Assembly (NCBI GenBank): GCA_902762615.1
Contig: CACWOX010000022.1
Coordinates: 1-37,156, forward strand
Length of the DNA: 37,156 bases
From: an uncultured Ruminococcus sp.
GTDB taxonomy: Bacteria; Bacillota; Clostridia; Oscillospirales; Acutalibacteraceae
Direction: 5' to 3'
Below, one piece after another: positions 1 to 7,355 of this stretch (the first letter of the stretch is position 1; each line of letters begins with the position of its first letter). The notes under the pieces were generated by a model. The model was not told the DNA's origin. It made no database searches and saw only the letters and a program-made list of their open reading frames with translations. A program made the translations under genes and the position numbers.

Positions 1-71
1 AACTTGGGCTTATTGACACTTCTCCCACTCCTAAACGTAAGCCCGGCAGACCTCCTAAAAATTGTGTATAG
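1..71 (+). CDS. C-terminal tail of a probable IS transposase (partial)
   Basis: Reading from base 3, the window opens inside a reading frame that ends at TAG 69-71. Its last residues include KRKPGRPPKN, a basic Pro/Gly AT-hook-like tail that I associate with the C-termini of several insertion-sequence transposases. Only 22 codons are visible, so the IS family cannot be assigned. It lies directly before the broken 5' end of the first HEPN-NACHT-TPR gene, which suggests the element inserted there and removed that gene's start. Another DNA-binding protein with an AT-hook tail is possible. Confidence 0.45.
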   Translation, partial: LGLIDTSPTPKRKPGRPPKNCV

Positions 72-3000
72 TCTTATCTTTTGGGATAGTAGTAATTAAG
101 AAAATCTACGATCAGACTGACATTGCCTATTACCGCAATGACTATCTCGCTCACGGCGCGATGGGATTTGAGGACAATGCGGATTACCGCGAGTTCGGAG
201 AAAAACTGATTGCCCGCATTTCAGCCTATCTGACCGACGTGATGCAGTATTATGCCCAATTGAAAGTCACGCTTGGCGGGATGGAGCTTGCCGGTTGTAA
301 GTTGCCTGAGAATTGCTCTCCGGATGATGAACTGACGCTTCACATTGAGGGACATGAAATACCGCTGTACCCGTACATCGCCCACAATGAAAAGGAAGGC
401 GTGCTGTTCTTCGATTATTACAGCGCTTCCCGTAACAATCAGATTGCAAAAGGCTTGAATTACATTCGCGGAGGCGGGCGAAAAAGCTTTGTCGCGCCCT
501 ATTACTGCGAGATATACGAACGACATTTCGGAGGCGAAATTCAGAAGATTTCCGACAGTATGAACAAATCGCTGGAACGAAACAACAGCACGCTCGAAAT
601 TGAAAAAGTGCTGAACGAACTGAACGAAGCGGATAATTTTGTGCGTCCGGAATACATCATCCATTGGGTGGAAAACTGGCTTAACGATGACAAAGGCTCA
701 ATCCATCTGCTCATGATGGAACGCGGCATGGGAAAGACAGCACTGTCCTATGCGCTTGCCTCGGGAAAAGAGGATCCCGGCGATGTCACGGTATGTGCCT
801 ATTATTGCGGACAGTCGGGCATGAGAGGCGACTATATCAGCGGCATCAATAACGCGTTGACTGGCGATATTGTCAGGGTACAGAACAGACGCATGTCTTA
901 CGGTCAATCGGAGGAATCCGAGGATTTTATCCGTCTGAAATATGACGCGGAGGACAAGCACGCCAACATGACGGAAACGCTGGAGTATTTCCGCGATGAA
1001 CACGCCTATTTTCATCAGAAGAGCAAACTGCTGCTGATCATGGACGGTGTGGACGAGTTGCCGCGGGAATCGGCAGGACTTTTCGATTACATTCCGAGAC
1101 CGGAAGAAATGCCCGACAATACATACATCCTGATTACCTCGCGCAATCCGGTGACGGAAAAGCTCCCTGCGCACATCTCTGGCGCTATTGAACAGTTAAT
1201 TAGTATTGACACTATGCTCGTCAGCTCCGATATCCAAGGAGCCAACGGAGAAAATAATCACTGCGTTTTGAAAGACTACGCCACCACCAAGGTCAGGCTG
1301 CTGGACGGCGGCGAAATGCGCAAGCTCAGCGATGACGAAGCAGAGCATCTGATACAACTGTCGGGCGGCATTTTCCTGAATCTGAAGCTGTACGCAAAGC
1401 TTGCGGAATCCGGCATACCGGTCAAAAGTCTGCCCGCGCTCGACAGCCAGCCGCTTTTCGAGCGGTATCTGAAAGAAATCCAAAAATACTACGGCGACAA
1501 GCTGTTCGATGAAGCAATGACAGTGCTGTATGCCATCGTCACGGCTGAGGAACCGCTGACGCTGCGGGAGGTCGCGTGGCTGTCGGGCGAGGAATACATC
1601 ACCCCCAAGCTGCTTGCCTTTCTGCGGGACTTCGGTGCGCTGCTCAGAACTATGCGCGTACAGTCTGACATCGAAGACGCGGCGCATAACCCGCGTGGCT
1701 CCCTCATCAATCCGGCAAGTGAACTATATACTCCTTACATAAAAGCCCTGTTTCCCGAAAAACAAAAGGAGCTCGCCGCGATTTTCGCCGACAAGCTCAT
1801 GAATACCGATCTGGAGCAGTACAAGGACGCAAACGGCAATTATTCTATTCCAGACGGACTTTTCTACATAGCGGCATACTTGCCAAAGGTCACCGATGAA
1901 ATATCGGAGGAATTACGGGACAGGGTGTATATCAAAGACAGAGAGCGCACGGATATTTATGATTGTGTGACGAAAAACAAAAACAGCCGTGACAGCTATG
2001 TGCTGAAAAGACTTACAAAAATGGGCGAGGTCTGGAGCGAATACTGCAAGAAGGCTGGCTGGTATGAAAAGCAGATTGGCTTTCTGAATATCATCGGCAA
2101 CAGCTATTCCACTATGTGTGAGTATGATCAGGCACTGGAATGGAAGAATCAGCAGGTCGCGCTTTGCCAGCAGTACCTCTCCGAAGGCAGGATGGACGAC
2201 GAAAATGACCTTGCCACAGCCTACATGAACCGCGGCGTGACGTATGATGATATGGGCAAATACGAGGAAGCCCTGAAGGATTACGACAAATGCATCGCCA
2301 TCAGGGAATCGCTGCACGAGGCTGGCAGGCTCTATGATGAAAATGCCCTTGCCAAAGCCTACATGAGCCGAGGCGTGACGTATGATGATATGGGCAAATA
2401 CGAGGAAGCCCTGAAGGATTACGACCAATGCATCGCCATCATGGAATCGCTGCACGAGGCTGGCAGGCTCTATGATGAAAATGACCTTGCCACAGCCTAC
2501 ATGAACCGCGGCGTGACATATTGGAGTACAGGCAAATACGAGGAAGCCCTGAAGGATTACGGCCAATGCATCGCCATCAGGGAATCGCTGCACGAGGCTG
2601 GCAGGCTCTATGATGACAATTACCTTGCCAAAGCCTACATGAACCGCGGCAACGCTTTAGGTGATGTCGGAAAACACGAGGAAGCCCTGCAGGATTACGG
2701 AGAATGTATCCGCATCAGGGAATCGCTGCACGAGGCTGGCAGGCTCTATGATGAAAATGACCTTGCCTCCGCCTACATGAACCGCGGCGTGACGTATCGA
2801 GCGGTTGGCAAATACGAGGAAGCCCTGAAGGATTACGGCAAATGCATCGCCATCAGGGAATCGCTGCACGAGGCAGGCAGGCTCTATGACTGGCAGTATG
2901 ATCTCGGCTCGGCATGGCTCAACAAGGGCATTCTGCTGGCAACCGGTCTGCACGATACCGACGGTGCGCTGGAAATCTGGAATCACGCAATAGTCGTACT

Positions 3001-3085
3001 GGAAGCGGAGGAGAAACTGTCGTATAATGCCAATGACACGCTCAGAAGATTGTGTGCCGCTCGCGAGATACTGACGGGAAAATAA
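62..3085 (+). CDS. HEPN-NACHT-TPR STAND NTPase, 5'-truncated (paralogue P1)
   Basis: This is a probable NLR-like immune sensor with an effector HEPN ribonuclease domain, a NACHT/STAND ATPase switch and a TPR-like sensor. Family homology starts at about residue 20, just before RNDYLAHG (R25, H31), so some 150 N-terminal residues present in P2 and P3 are missing. The Walker A region reads ERGMGKT (about 220-226) and Walker B reads LLLIMDGVDELP (about 323-334). Five 46-residue repeats cover about 713-942, followed by a cap like that of P3. The frame is open from an unconvincing TTG at 62, there is no good ribosome binding site, and the first in-frame ATG is inside the HEPN motif. Translation start is therefore doubtful and the gene may be a pseudogene despite its long intact frame. 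The upstream transposase tail explains the truncation. The HEPN call is inference from the motif; the NACHT call is secure. Confidence 0.8.
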   Translation: MCIVLSFGIVVIKKIYDQTDIAYYRNDYLAHGAMGFEDNADYREFGEKLIARISAYLTDVMQYYAQLKVTLGGMELAGCKLPENCSPDDELTLHIEGHEIPLYPYIAHNEKEGVLFFDYYSASRNNQIAKGLNYIRGGGRKSFVAPYYCEIYERHFGGEIQKISDSMNKSLERNNSTLEIEKVLNELNEADNFVRPEYIIHWVENWLNDDKGSIHLLMMERGMGKTALSYALASGKEDPGDVTVCAYYCGQSGMRGDYISGINNALTGDIVRVQNRRMSYGQSEESEDFIRLKYDAEDKHANMTETLEYFRDEHAYFHQKSKLLLIMDGVDELPRESAGLFDYIPRPEEMPDNTYILITSRNPVTEKLPAHISGAIEQLISIDTMLVSSDIQGANGENNHCVLKDYATTKVRLLDGGEMRKLSDDEAEHLIQLSGGIFLNLKLYAKLAESGIPVKSLPALDSQPLFERYLKEIQKYYGDKLFDEAMTVLYAIVTAEEPLTLREVAWLSGEEYITPKLLAFLRDFGALLRTMRVQSDIEDAAHNPRGSLINPASELYTPYIKALFPEKQKELAAIFADKLMNTDLEQYKDANGNYSIPDGLFYIAAYLPKVTDEISEELRDRVYIKDRERTDIYDCVTKNKNSRDSYVLKRLTKMGEVWSEYCKKAGWYEKQIGFLNIIGNSYSTMCEYDQALEWKNQQVALCQQYLSEGRMDDENDLATAYMNRGVTYDDMGKYEEALKDYDKCIAIRESLHEAGRLYDENALAKAYMSRGVTYDDMGKYEEALKDYDQCIAIMESLHEAGRLYDENDLATAYMNRGVTYWSTGKYEEALKDYGQCIAIRESLHEAGRLYDDNYLAKAYMNRGNALGDVGKHEEALQDYGECIRIRESLHEAGRLYDENDLASAYMNRGVTYRAVGKYEEALKDYGKCIAIRESLHEAGRLYDWQYDLGSAWLNKGILLATGLHDTDGALEIWNHAIVVLEAEEKLSYNANDTLRRLCAAREILTGK
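2198..2887 (+). repeat. Five tandem 138-bp repeats encoding 46-residue TPR-like units (P1)
   Basis: The units start at 2198, 2336, 2474, 2612 and 2750 and are nearly identical at DNA level. Each encodes a pair of helices of the type AYMNRGVTY and KYEEALKDY with a linker RESLHEAGRLYDEN. The unit is 12 residues longer than a standard 34-residue TPR. Their similarity suggests recent expansion or gene conversion. Confidence 0.9.
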
Positions 3086-3103
3086 TAAGGAGGCACAACC
3101 CAA

Positions 3104-3256
3104 ATGACATACACCACTACACTCATCATCCCTTTCCGCTTTGACTGCGGCGGAAGCGGGATAGAAAACACCGACACGCTGATCTAGAAGCAGGGTATCT
3201 TGCAGCGCACTACCTACAGCGACCGGAACGCCGTGAGAAGCATTGCCGATGGATAA
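3104..3256 (+). pseudogene. Short gene remnant with in-frame TAG
   Basis: A good ribosome binding site (AATAAGGAGG) lies before ATG 3104. The frame reads 27 codons (MTYTTTLIIPFRFDCGGSG...) and stops at TAG 3185-3187. The same frame continues 22 codons (KQGILQRTTYSDRNAVRSI...) to TAA 3254-3256. The second part looks protein-like, so this is probably the decayed remnant of a gene once translated after P1, 18 bases past its stop. The function is not recognised. Confidence 0.4.
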
Positions 3257-3294
3257 TTGTAAATGATAAAAGAATACTAAGAAGATTTTTTCAT

Positions 3295-3348
3295 CTCCCC
3301 GCCTGCGCGGTTAATGTATAAAAACGCGCAGACGGGGAGAATTTTTTT
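3295..3348 (+). terminator. Rho-independent terminator after P1
   Basis: A strong hairpin has arms CTCCCCGCCTGCGCG (from 3295) and CGCGCAGACGGGGAG (to 3339) with one mismatch. It is followed by seven T residues at 3342-3348. It ends transcription of the P1 region just before the stop of the convergent minus-strand arm. The minus strand has no T-run after it. Confidence 0.85.
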
Positions 3349-3349
3349 C

Positions 3350-3757
3350 TTATACACTATATATCTGACCGTCGGTCATTTCTGCTTCGTAGAGCTTTTT
3401 TGCCGCGGAGAAGAGACCGGCTATCCAGATCAAGCTGACGATGAAGCCGAAGAGGAAGAGCATGATGAGTATGCGGAGCATCCAGTCGGCGCAGCCGCCC
3501 AGACCGCAGCCCGATGAAACCGAGAAACGGAACAGAAACATCATGCCGAGTTTCCGCAAAAATTCCCCCACCAGACGGAACATCATGCTCAGCGAATACA
3601 CCAGTCCCACTCCGTACACCGGAGAGAAAACCAGCATGGAGATAACGTCATACACGGAATATTCCGCGCTGTCAATCATCTGAAACGCCAGCATTCCGCC
3701 GAGCAGCAGTCCCACCGCCGCCGATATGCCTATGAGTGTCCATTGCCTTTTTACCAT
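3350..3757 (-). CDS. Small multi-pass membrane protein
   Basis: A 135-residue protein with hydrophobic segments at about 7-27, 38-60 and 92-118, probably three or four membrane helices. A glycine/cysteine-rich turn (SSGCGLGGC) lies near residue 80. GAGGAGG precedes the ATG at a somewhat long spacing. It is the last gene of the left arm and starts 26 bases after the degenerate VirD4-like gene, so it is probably co-transcribed with it. No family is recognised. By position it may be a membrane partner of the VirD4-like ATPases; this is inference. Confidence 0.7.
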   Translation of the reverse strand: MVKRQWTLIGISAAVGLLLGGMLAFQMIDSAEYSVYDVISMLVFSPVYGVGLVYSLSMMFRLVGEFLRKLGMMFLFRFSVSSGCGLGGCADWMLRILIMLFLFGFIVSLIWIAGLFSAAKKLYEAEMTDGQIYSV

Positions 3758-3783
3758 AATGTATTACGCCTCCTCTGCGTAAA

Positions 3784-5007
3784 TTATATGCATAGAATTG
3801 TCTTGATGATCTCCGGCATGACGCTGGTCTGAATGAAGCATTCCCTGTCGCCAAGACTGCGTATTTCCTCCGGCGGAATCCGCCTGATTCCGGGCTGAGG
3901 GGCAACCGTCATGCTCGCGCTCCTGCTCGGAAAAAGACCGAAGGAAGATTGGGTTTCGCCAAAATGAGTGGAGACAGTCTGCATGGTGTATGTGCCCAGC
4001 AGCCCTGAAAGTGCTTCGGCGTTTTCATGCCATAAAATCACCCGATTGGGATAGCGGTTCCACACAGCTTTCATTTCGTCATCATTCCTTCCAAGACTGT
4101 TAATGTCCTGACACAGCAGGATTTTTGTCAGCCCGGAGGAATTGTCCGTCAGCAGACTGTCAAGAAAGGCATACCTGCCCATGGAAATTTCCTCGGCGAT
4201 CAGAATGGCATTCTGTCCGCGGCGTCTGAGCGCTTCCAAGTAGATTTCCAGCAAGGTTTCCGTTGCCAGCTCAGAACGCTTTGTTGTCAGGCTGAGATCA
4301 ACCGACAGAATGCGGTTGCCATCTATCAGGTCGTTTATCATTACTTCTCTGTCCGAACCCTGTAAAAAGAGCGAAGCCATGAGCGAGACCACCCGTTTCG
4401 CGCCGGCGAAATCATCCATGAAGAGCTGAAAGCGCTCGGTCTCCGCGTCAAATTCATCCTGCGAAATAAGCCCTTCGGCAAACAGCGTGAAAAGCACCTT
4501 TGCGGGTGGATTGGAAAAAAGCTCGTCAAGTGCGCGAAGATTCAGCGGATGACCGAGTTTTCCCAGACCGTCGATCATAAATTCCAGGCAGTCATACGCC
4601 TTGCCGCTGAGCGGTGTCCCGCCGCTTTCGGCAAACCGCTCTATCGCAAAGACGGCTTCTCTCTTGCTGGCGTAACTGCTTATGGGATCAGCGGGCAGTG
4701 TGACAACGCCTCCTCTTGCCATAGCAAAATCGGAGTGACACAGATTCCTGTAAAGCCCGCCTCCGTTGTTCAGAAACAGCACAGGTCGATTCTGCGCGTA
4801 ATACTTGATTACCGCGGAAGCCGCCACCATGCGCTCAGTCGGATGGCCGCCCGCGATCAGCGTACTTTGCGGATAGTACATGATATCCCTGATTCCGCGT
4901 GATGGATCGTAAACCACCCCTCTTGCGGCGGCATTCTTGCTGTCCACCGTGTCAATCAATGCCCTGTCCTTTGAAAAAAGCGAAAGCAGTCCTCCCAAAA
5001 TTATCAT
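3784..5007 (-). CDS. VirD4/TraG-like protein with a degenerate P-loop
   Basis: A 407-residue protein with the layout of a HerA/FtsK-superfamily coupling ATPase. The expected Walker A site reads AGGHPTERM (about 52-60), with no GKS/T, and the Walker B position reads AILIAEEI (about 267-274). The C-terminal part keeps VirD4/TraD-like features: ILLCQDINSLGR, RVILWHENAEALSGLLG and a final PPEEIRSLGDRECFIQ stretch. It is probably unable to hydrolyse ATP and may be a structural or regulatory partner of the intact ATPase encoded immediately upstream, with which it overlaps by ATGA (start 5007, upstream stop at 5004). That overlap implies translational coupling, and AGAGAGG serves as its Shine-Dalgarno. 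No membrane anchor is evident beyond a hydrophobic N-terminal stretch. Confidence 0.7.
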   Translation of the reverse strand: MIILGGLLSLFSKDRALIDTVDSKNAAARGVVYDPSRGIRDIMYYPQSTLIAGGHPTERMVAASAVIKYYAQNRPVLFLNNGGGLYRNLCHSDFAMARGGVVTLPADPISSYASKREAVFAIERFAESGGTPLSGKAYDCLEFMIDGLGKLGHPLNLRALDELFSNPPAKVLFTLFAEGLISQDEFDAETERFQLFMDDFAGAKRVVSLMASLFLQGSDREVMINDLIDGNRILSVDLSLTTKRSELATETLLEIYLEALRRRGQNAILIAEEISMGRYAFLDSLLTDNSSGLTKILLCQDINSLGRNDDEMKAVWNRYPNRVILWHENAEALSGLLGTYTMQTVSTHFGETQSSFGLFPSRSASMTVAPQPGIRRIPPEEIRSLGDRECFIQTSVMPEIIKTILCI

Positions 5008-6326
5008 CCTCTCTTATGTTTGTATTCATCCAGCCTGACGATAAAAGGCGGCGTATGGGCATTACCGTCCGGCATTCGCACGATTGCCTCCCCAATCCGC
5101 AGACGGTTGAGCGCTTCATCGTCCACAATGTACTGTGTCTCATTCCGCGTGCTGACAGTATATCCCGCCGAGCTGAGCGCCCGCACTTCCGCCTTGCCGC
5201 AAAGATTTTTGATGTAATCCCGGCTGACCGCGTCGCGGCACTGGAAGAAAAGCAGCGAAGCAAAGGAGGCGATGATCGAATCCGCCTTGTACTCCCCGAA
5301 ACGTTCATACATCCCGCTGTGACTCTGCGCGGCGGCAATGATGCTTCCCCTCTGTCCGCCCATGAAATTGCAGGCTTTTTCTATCTCACTGCACTCGATC
5401 AGAGGAAGCTCGTCAAGAACAAAATAGCCGTGACCTTTTGCCCTGTCATTTGCCATCATCGTGTTCATGGCAAGGTCAATCAGCAGACCAACCAGCGTGC
5501 CGAGCGCTTCCGAAGCGCTTGTGTCGTACTCGATATAGAGAACCCGCCCGCCTCTTTTTCTGACAAAATCACAAATTGAAAAATGCCCCGTGCCGCCGAA
5601 AGCATTGCTGATAAAATGATTTTCGGCGGCGTTTTTGGCAAACGCCCTGAAATCAGAACCCGCGTTCCAGTTCGGATTGGAAAAATAATCCTCAAGATAG
5701 GCGTATTTCGGATTGTTTTTGAAATCAAGCCATTCTGGCCTTTTCTTCCCGGAAAACACAGGCGAGCAGAGCGTGTCTCTGAACTGCCGGTTGTCCGGCG
5801 TGTTTCCCGACAAGCGCATTGCATTGTCGATCACACCGCAAAAGATATTTCTTGCACCGTCAACAAAGAATTTCTGTTTTGGGTCGTCCTCCCTGACAAG
5901 CCGACAAACGATGTCCTTGGTAAACATTTCACGGTTATACGGATCGGACGAACGGATTTCACTGAAAATATTCCAGCCTTGCGTGATATGCCTGTGACGC
6001 GGCAGGGTACTGATTACCAGATCGCCGCGTTTCGGGCTGTAGAATTCATCCCGATAATCTCCGCGCGGGTCAAATACCACGGCAAAATCATCAGGCGACA
6101 GGGAAGGAAGAAGCTTTGACAGTATCAGCTTAATGGCGTTGCTCTTGCCGGATCGCGGACCGCCCAACATAAAGGCATTGCGTCCCGTGAGCTGCGCCGT
6201 TGACAATTCGCAGGGAAGATTCCCGCATACACCTTGAAGCGTTCCGAGCGACCTGTCCTTCACCGGCGGCGGAAGATTTCTCTCTACCACGCTGCCGGTG
6301 AGTGGGGTTCGTGAGAATACATGCAT
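5004..6326 (-). CDS. VirD4/TraD-like ATPase with an intact P-loop
   Basis: A 440-residue protein. Walker A is GGPRSGKS (55-62), followed by VVFDPRGDY, where the strand after the P-loop runs into the DxxG(D/E) region of VirD4 proteins. Walker B is YFVLDELPLI (301-310), then GGQRGSIIAAAQS, the usual VirD4 glutamine region. It lacks the two N-terminal membrane helices of classical TraG/VirD4 and is shorter, so it is probably soluble. The start is supported by AAAGGGGGA before ATG 6326. Known relatives pump DNA or protein substrates into secretion channels. No relaxase or other type IV secretion gene is nearby, so the substrate here is unknown. This is the only one of the three VirD4-like proteins in the window with a canonical Walker A. 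Confidence 0.85.
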   Translation of the reverse strand: MHVFSRTPLTGSVVERNLPPPVKDRSLGTLQGVCGNLPCELSTAQLTGRNAFMLGGPRSGKSNAIKLILSKLLPSLSPDDFAVVFDPRGDYRDEFYSPKRGDLVISTLPRHRHITQGWNIFSEIRSSDPYNREMFTKDIVCRLVREDDPKQKFFVDGARNIFCGVIDNAMRLSGNTPDNRQFRDTLCSPVFSGKKRPEWLDFKNNPKYAYLEDYFSNPNWNAGSDFRAFAKNAAENHFISNAFGGTGHFSICDFVRKRGGRVLYIEYDTSASEALGTLVGLLIDLAMNTMMANDRAKGHGYFVLDELPLIECSEIEKACNFMGGQRGSIIAAAQSHSGMYERFGEYKADSIIASFASLLFFQCRDAVSRDYIKNLCGKAEVRALSSAGYTVSTRNETQYIVDDEALNRLRIGEAIVRMPDGNAHTPPFIVRLDEYKHKRG

Positions 6327-6341
6327 ACTTCATTCCCCCTT

Positions 6342-7019
6342 TCAGACAGAGCAGGAACAGTCGCTGGCACTGGCGGAAGCATCAGCTCCCGCGTTAGCGC
6401 TGTTTCCCGAAACAGAGGCGTCACTTTCTCCCGACTCATAGGTACATACCGAGTCCGCACAGGCGTCGGCATATTCCCCGCAAGCCTGTGCCGCGGTGTC
6501 TGACGCTTCATTCATGGCGGAAACGCCCTCGTCAACATATGCCTCCTCCGCTGCCGAGGCGTCTTCCGCACGTTCCATCCACTGCTCCATTCCTGATGAA
6601 GGCTCATCGGGATAGGGCATTTCATAAGTGACGTCGGTTTCCTGCTCAGGAATGTACTCCGGCTCATGACTGAATTCTTCACTCAGTTCTTTGACATCCT
6701 GAAAGAGACCCACTGCAGAAGGAATGAGTTCACCGCCGTGCATCGCGTCAAACTGTGCCTCGCTGTATTCTCTTTCAAGATCGATATCCTTTCCGCGAAG
6801 AATATCCAAGTGAATTGACGCACCGCTCAGCGCGGCTGATGCGACATCTGTATCATTTCCTGTCACCATGCTGTATCCGTCAAGGGCGACCTTCCCCCCT
6901 TTCAATCCCACAGCAGCGATCTTTCCCGGCATTCCTCTTGCCGCTTCAATTGCCTTTGTGTCCACCGTGTCTTTAAAATTACTGAAGCCTTCCTTGATTC
7001 TTGCGCTGAGGTTACCCAT
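6342..7019 (-). CDS. Acidic Ala/Ser-rich protein of unknown function
   Basis: A 225-residue protein. The first 100 residues are moderately basic and helical (MGNLSARIKEGFSNFKDTVD) with a glycine-rich stretch (KIAAVGLKGGKVALDGYSM). The rest is very acidic and low-complexity, ending in Ala/Ser/Cys-rich sequence (SASASDCSCSV). AAAGGAT precedes ATG 7019. It ends 15 bases before the intact VirD4-like gene, so it belongs to the same operon. Acidic low-complexity tails are common in secreted substrates, chaperones and DNA mimics. I cannot choose between these. Confidence 0.65.
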   Translation of the reverse strand: MGNLSARIKEGFSNFKDTVDTKAIEAARGMPGKIAAVGLKGGKVALDGYSMVTGNDTDVASAALSGASIHLDILRGKDIDLEREYSEAQFDAMHGGELIPSAVGLFQDVKELSEEFSHEPEYIPEQETDVTYEMPYPDEPSSGMEQWMERAEDASAAEEAYVDEGVSAMNEASDTAAQACGEYADACADSVCTYESGESDASVSGNSANAGADASASASDCSCSV

Positions 7020-7059
7020 ACAGCTTCATCCTTTCTGTAAAACTTTCTTATTCAGTAGG

Positions 7060-7284
7060 TCAAATGATCTGGGGCAGTGATCTGATCAATACGCTCAGCA
7101 GGATAAGTGCAATGACCAGAATAATGAAAAGCACATAGGATGGTATGCCCTTCCTTCTGCCGGACGCGAGGTATTTGGGTCTGCAGAACTTACTGCCGGA
7201 ACGGAATCTATTCGTATTGTCACCAAGATGACCGTAATCGCGGTCAAAATCAAATGCCTCTGATTCAAATTTTAATTCTCTCAT
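7060..7284 (-). CDS. Small single-pass membrane protein
   Basis: A 74-residue protein with a charged N-terminus (MRELKFESEAFDFDRDYG) and one strong C-terminal membrane helix (SYVLFIILVIALILLSVLI) preceded by RRK. This predicts the N-terminus in the cytosol. The start is taken as ATG 7284 because AGGAG lies 9 bases before it; a TTG three codons earlier has no room for a binding site. It sits between the lipoprotein gene and the acidic protein gene in the left arm and could link cytosolic ATPases to the membrane (inference). Confidence 0.65.
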   Translation of the reverse strand: MRELKFESEAFDFDRDYGHLGDNTNRFRSGSKFCRPKYLASGRRKGIPSYVLFIILVIALILLSVLIRSLPQII

Positions 7285-7304
7285 GTTGAACAACTCCTAT
7301 TATA

Positions 7305-7346
7305 TCCCGCACGACGGTAAACACACCGGATTTCCGCCGTGCGGGA
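7305..7346 (-). promoter_or_regulatory. Intercistronic hairpin
   Basis: Arms TCCCGCACGACGG (7305-7317) and CCGCCGTGCGGGA (7334-7346) pair with one mismatch. The hairpin falls between the lipoprotein stop and the small membrane protein start. No U-run follows on the minus strand, and the next gene's AGGAG lies just beyond. It is more likely an mRNA stabiliser, processing site or partial attenuator than a full terminator. Confidence 0.55.
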
Positions 7347-7355
7347 TTCATTCAT

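Noticed and set aside
4899-5579. A 226-codon plus-strand frame
   Set aside because: It is antisense to the two VirD4-like genes, which have clear motifs and start signals; it has no recognisable motif.
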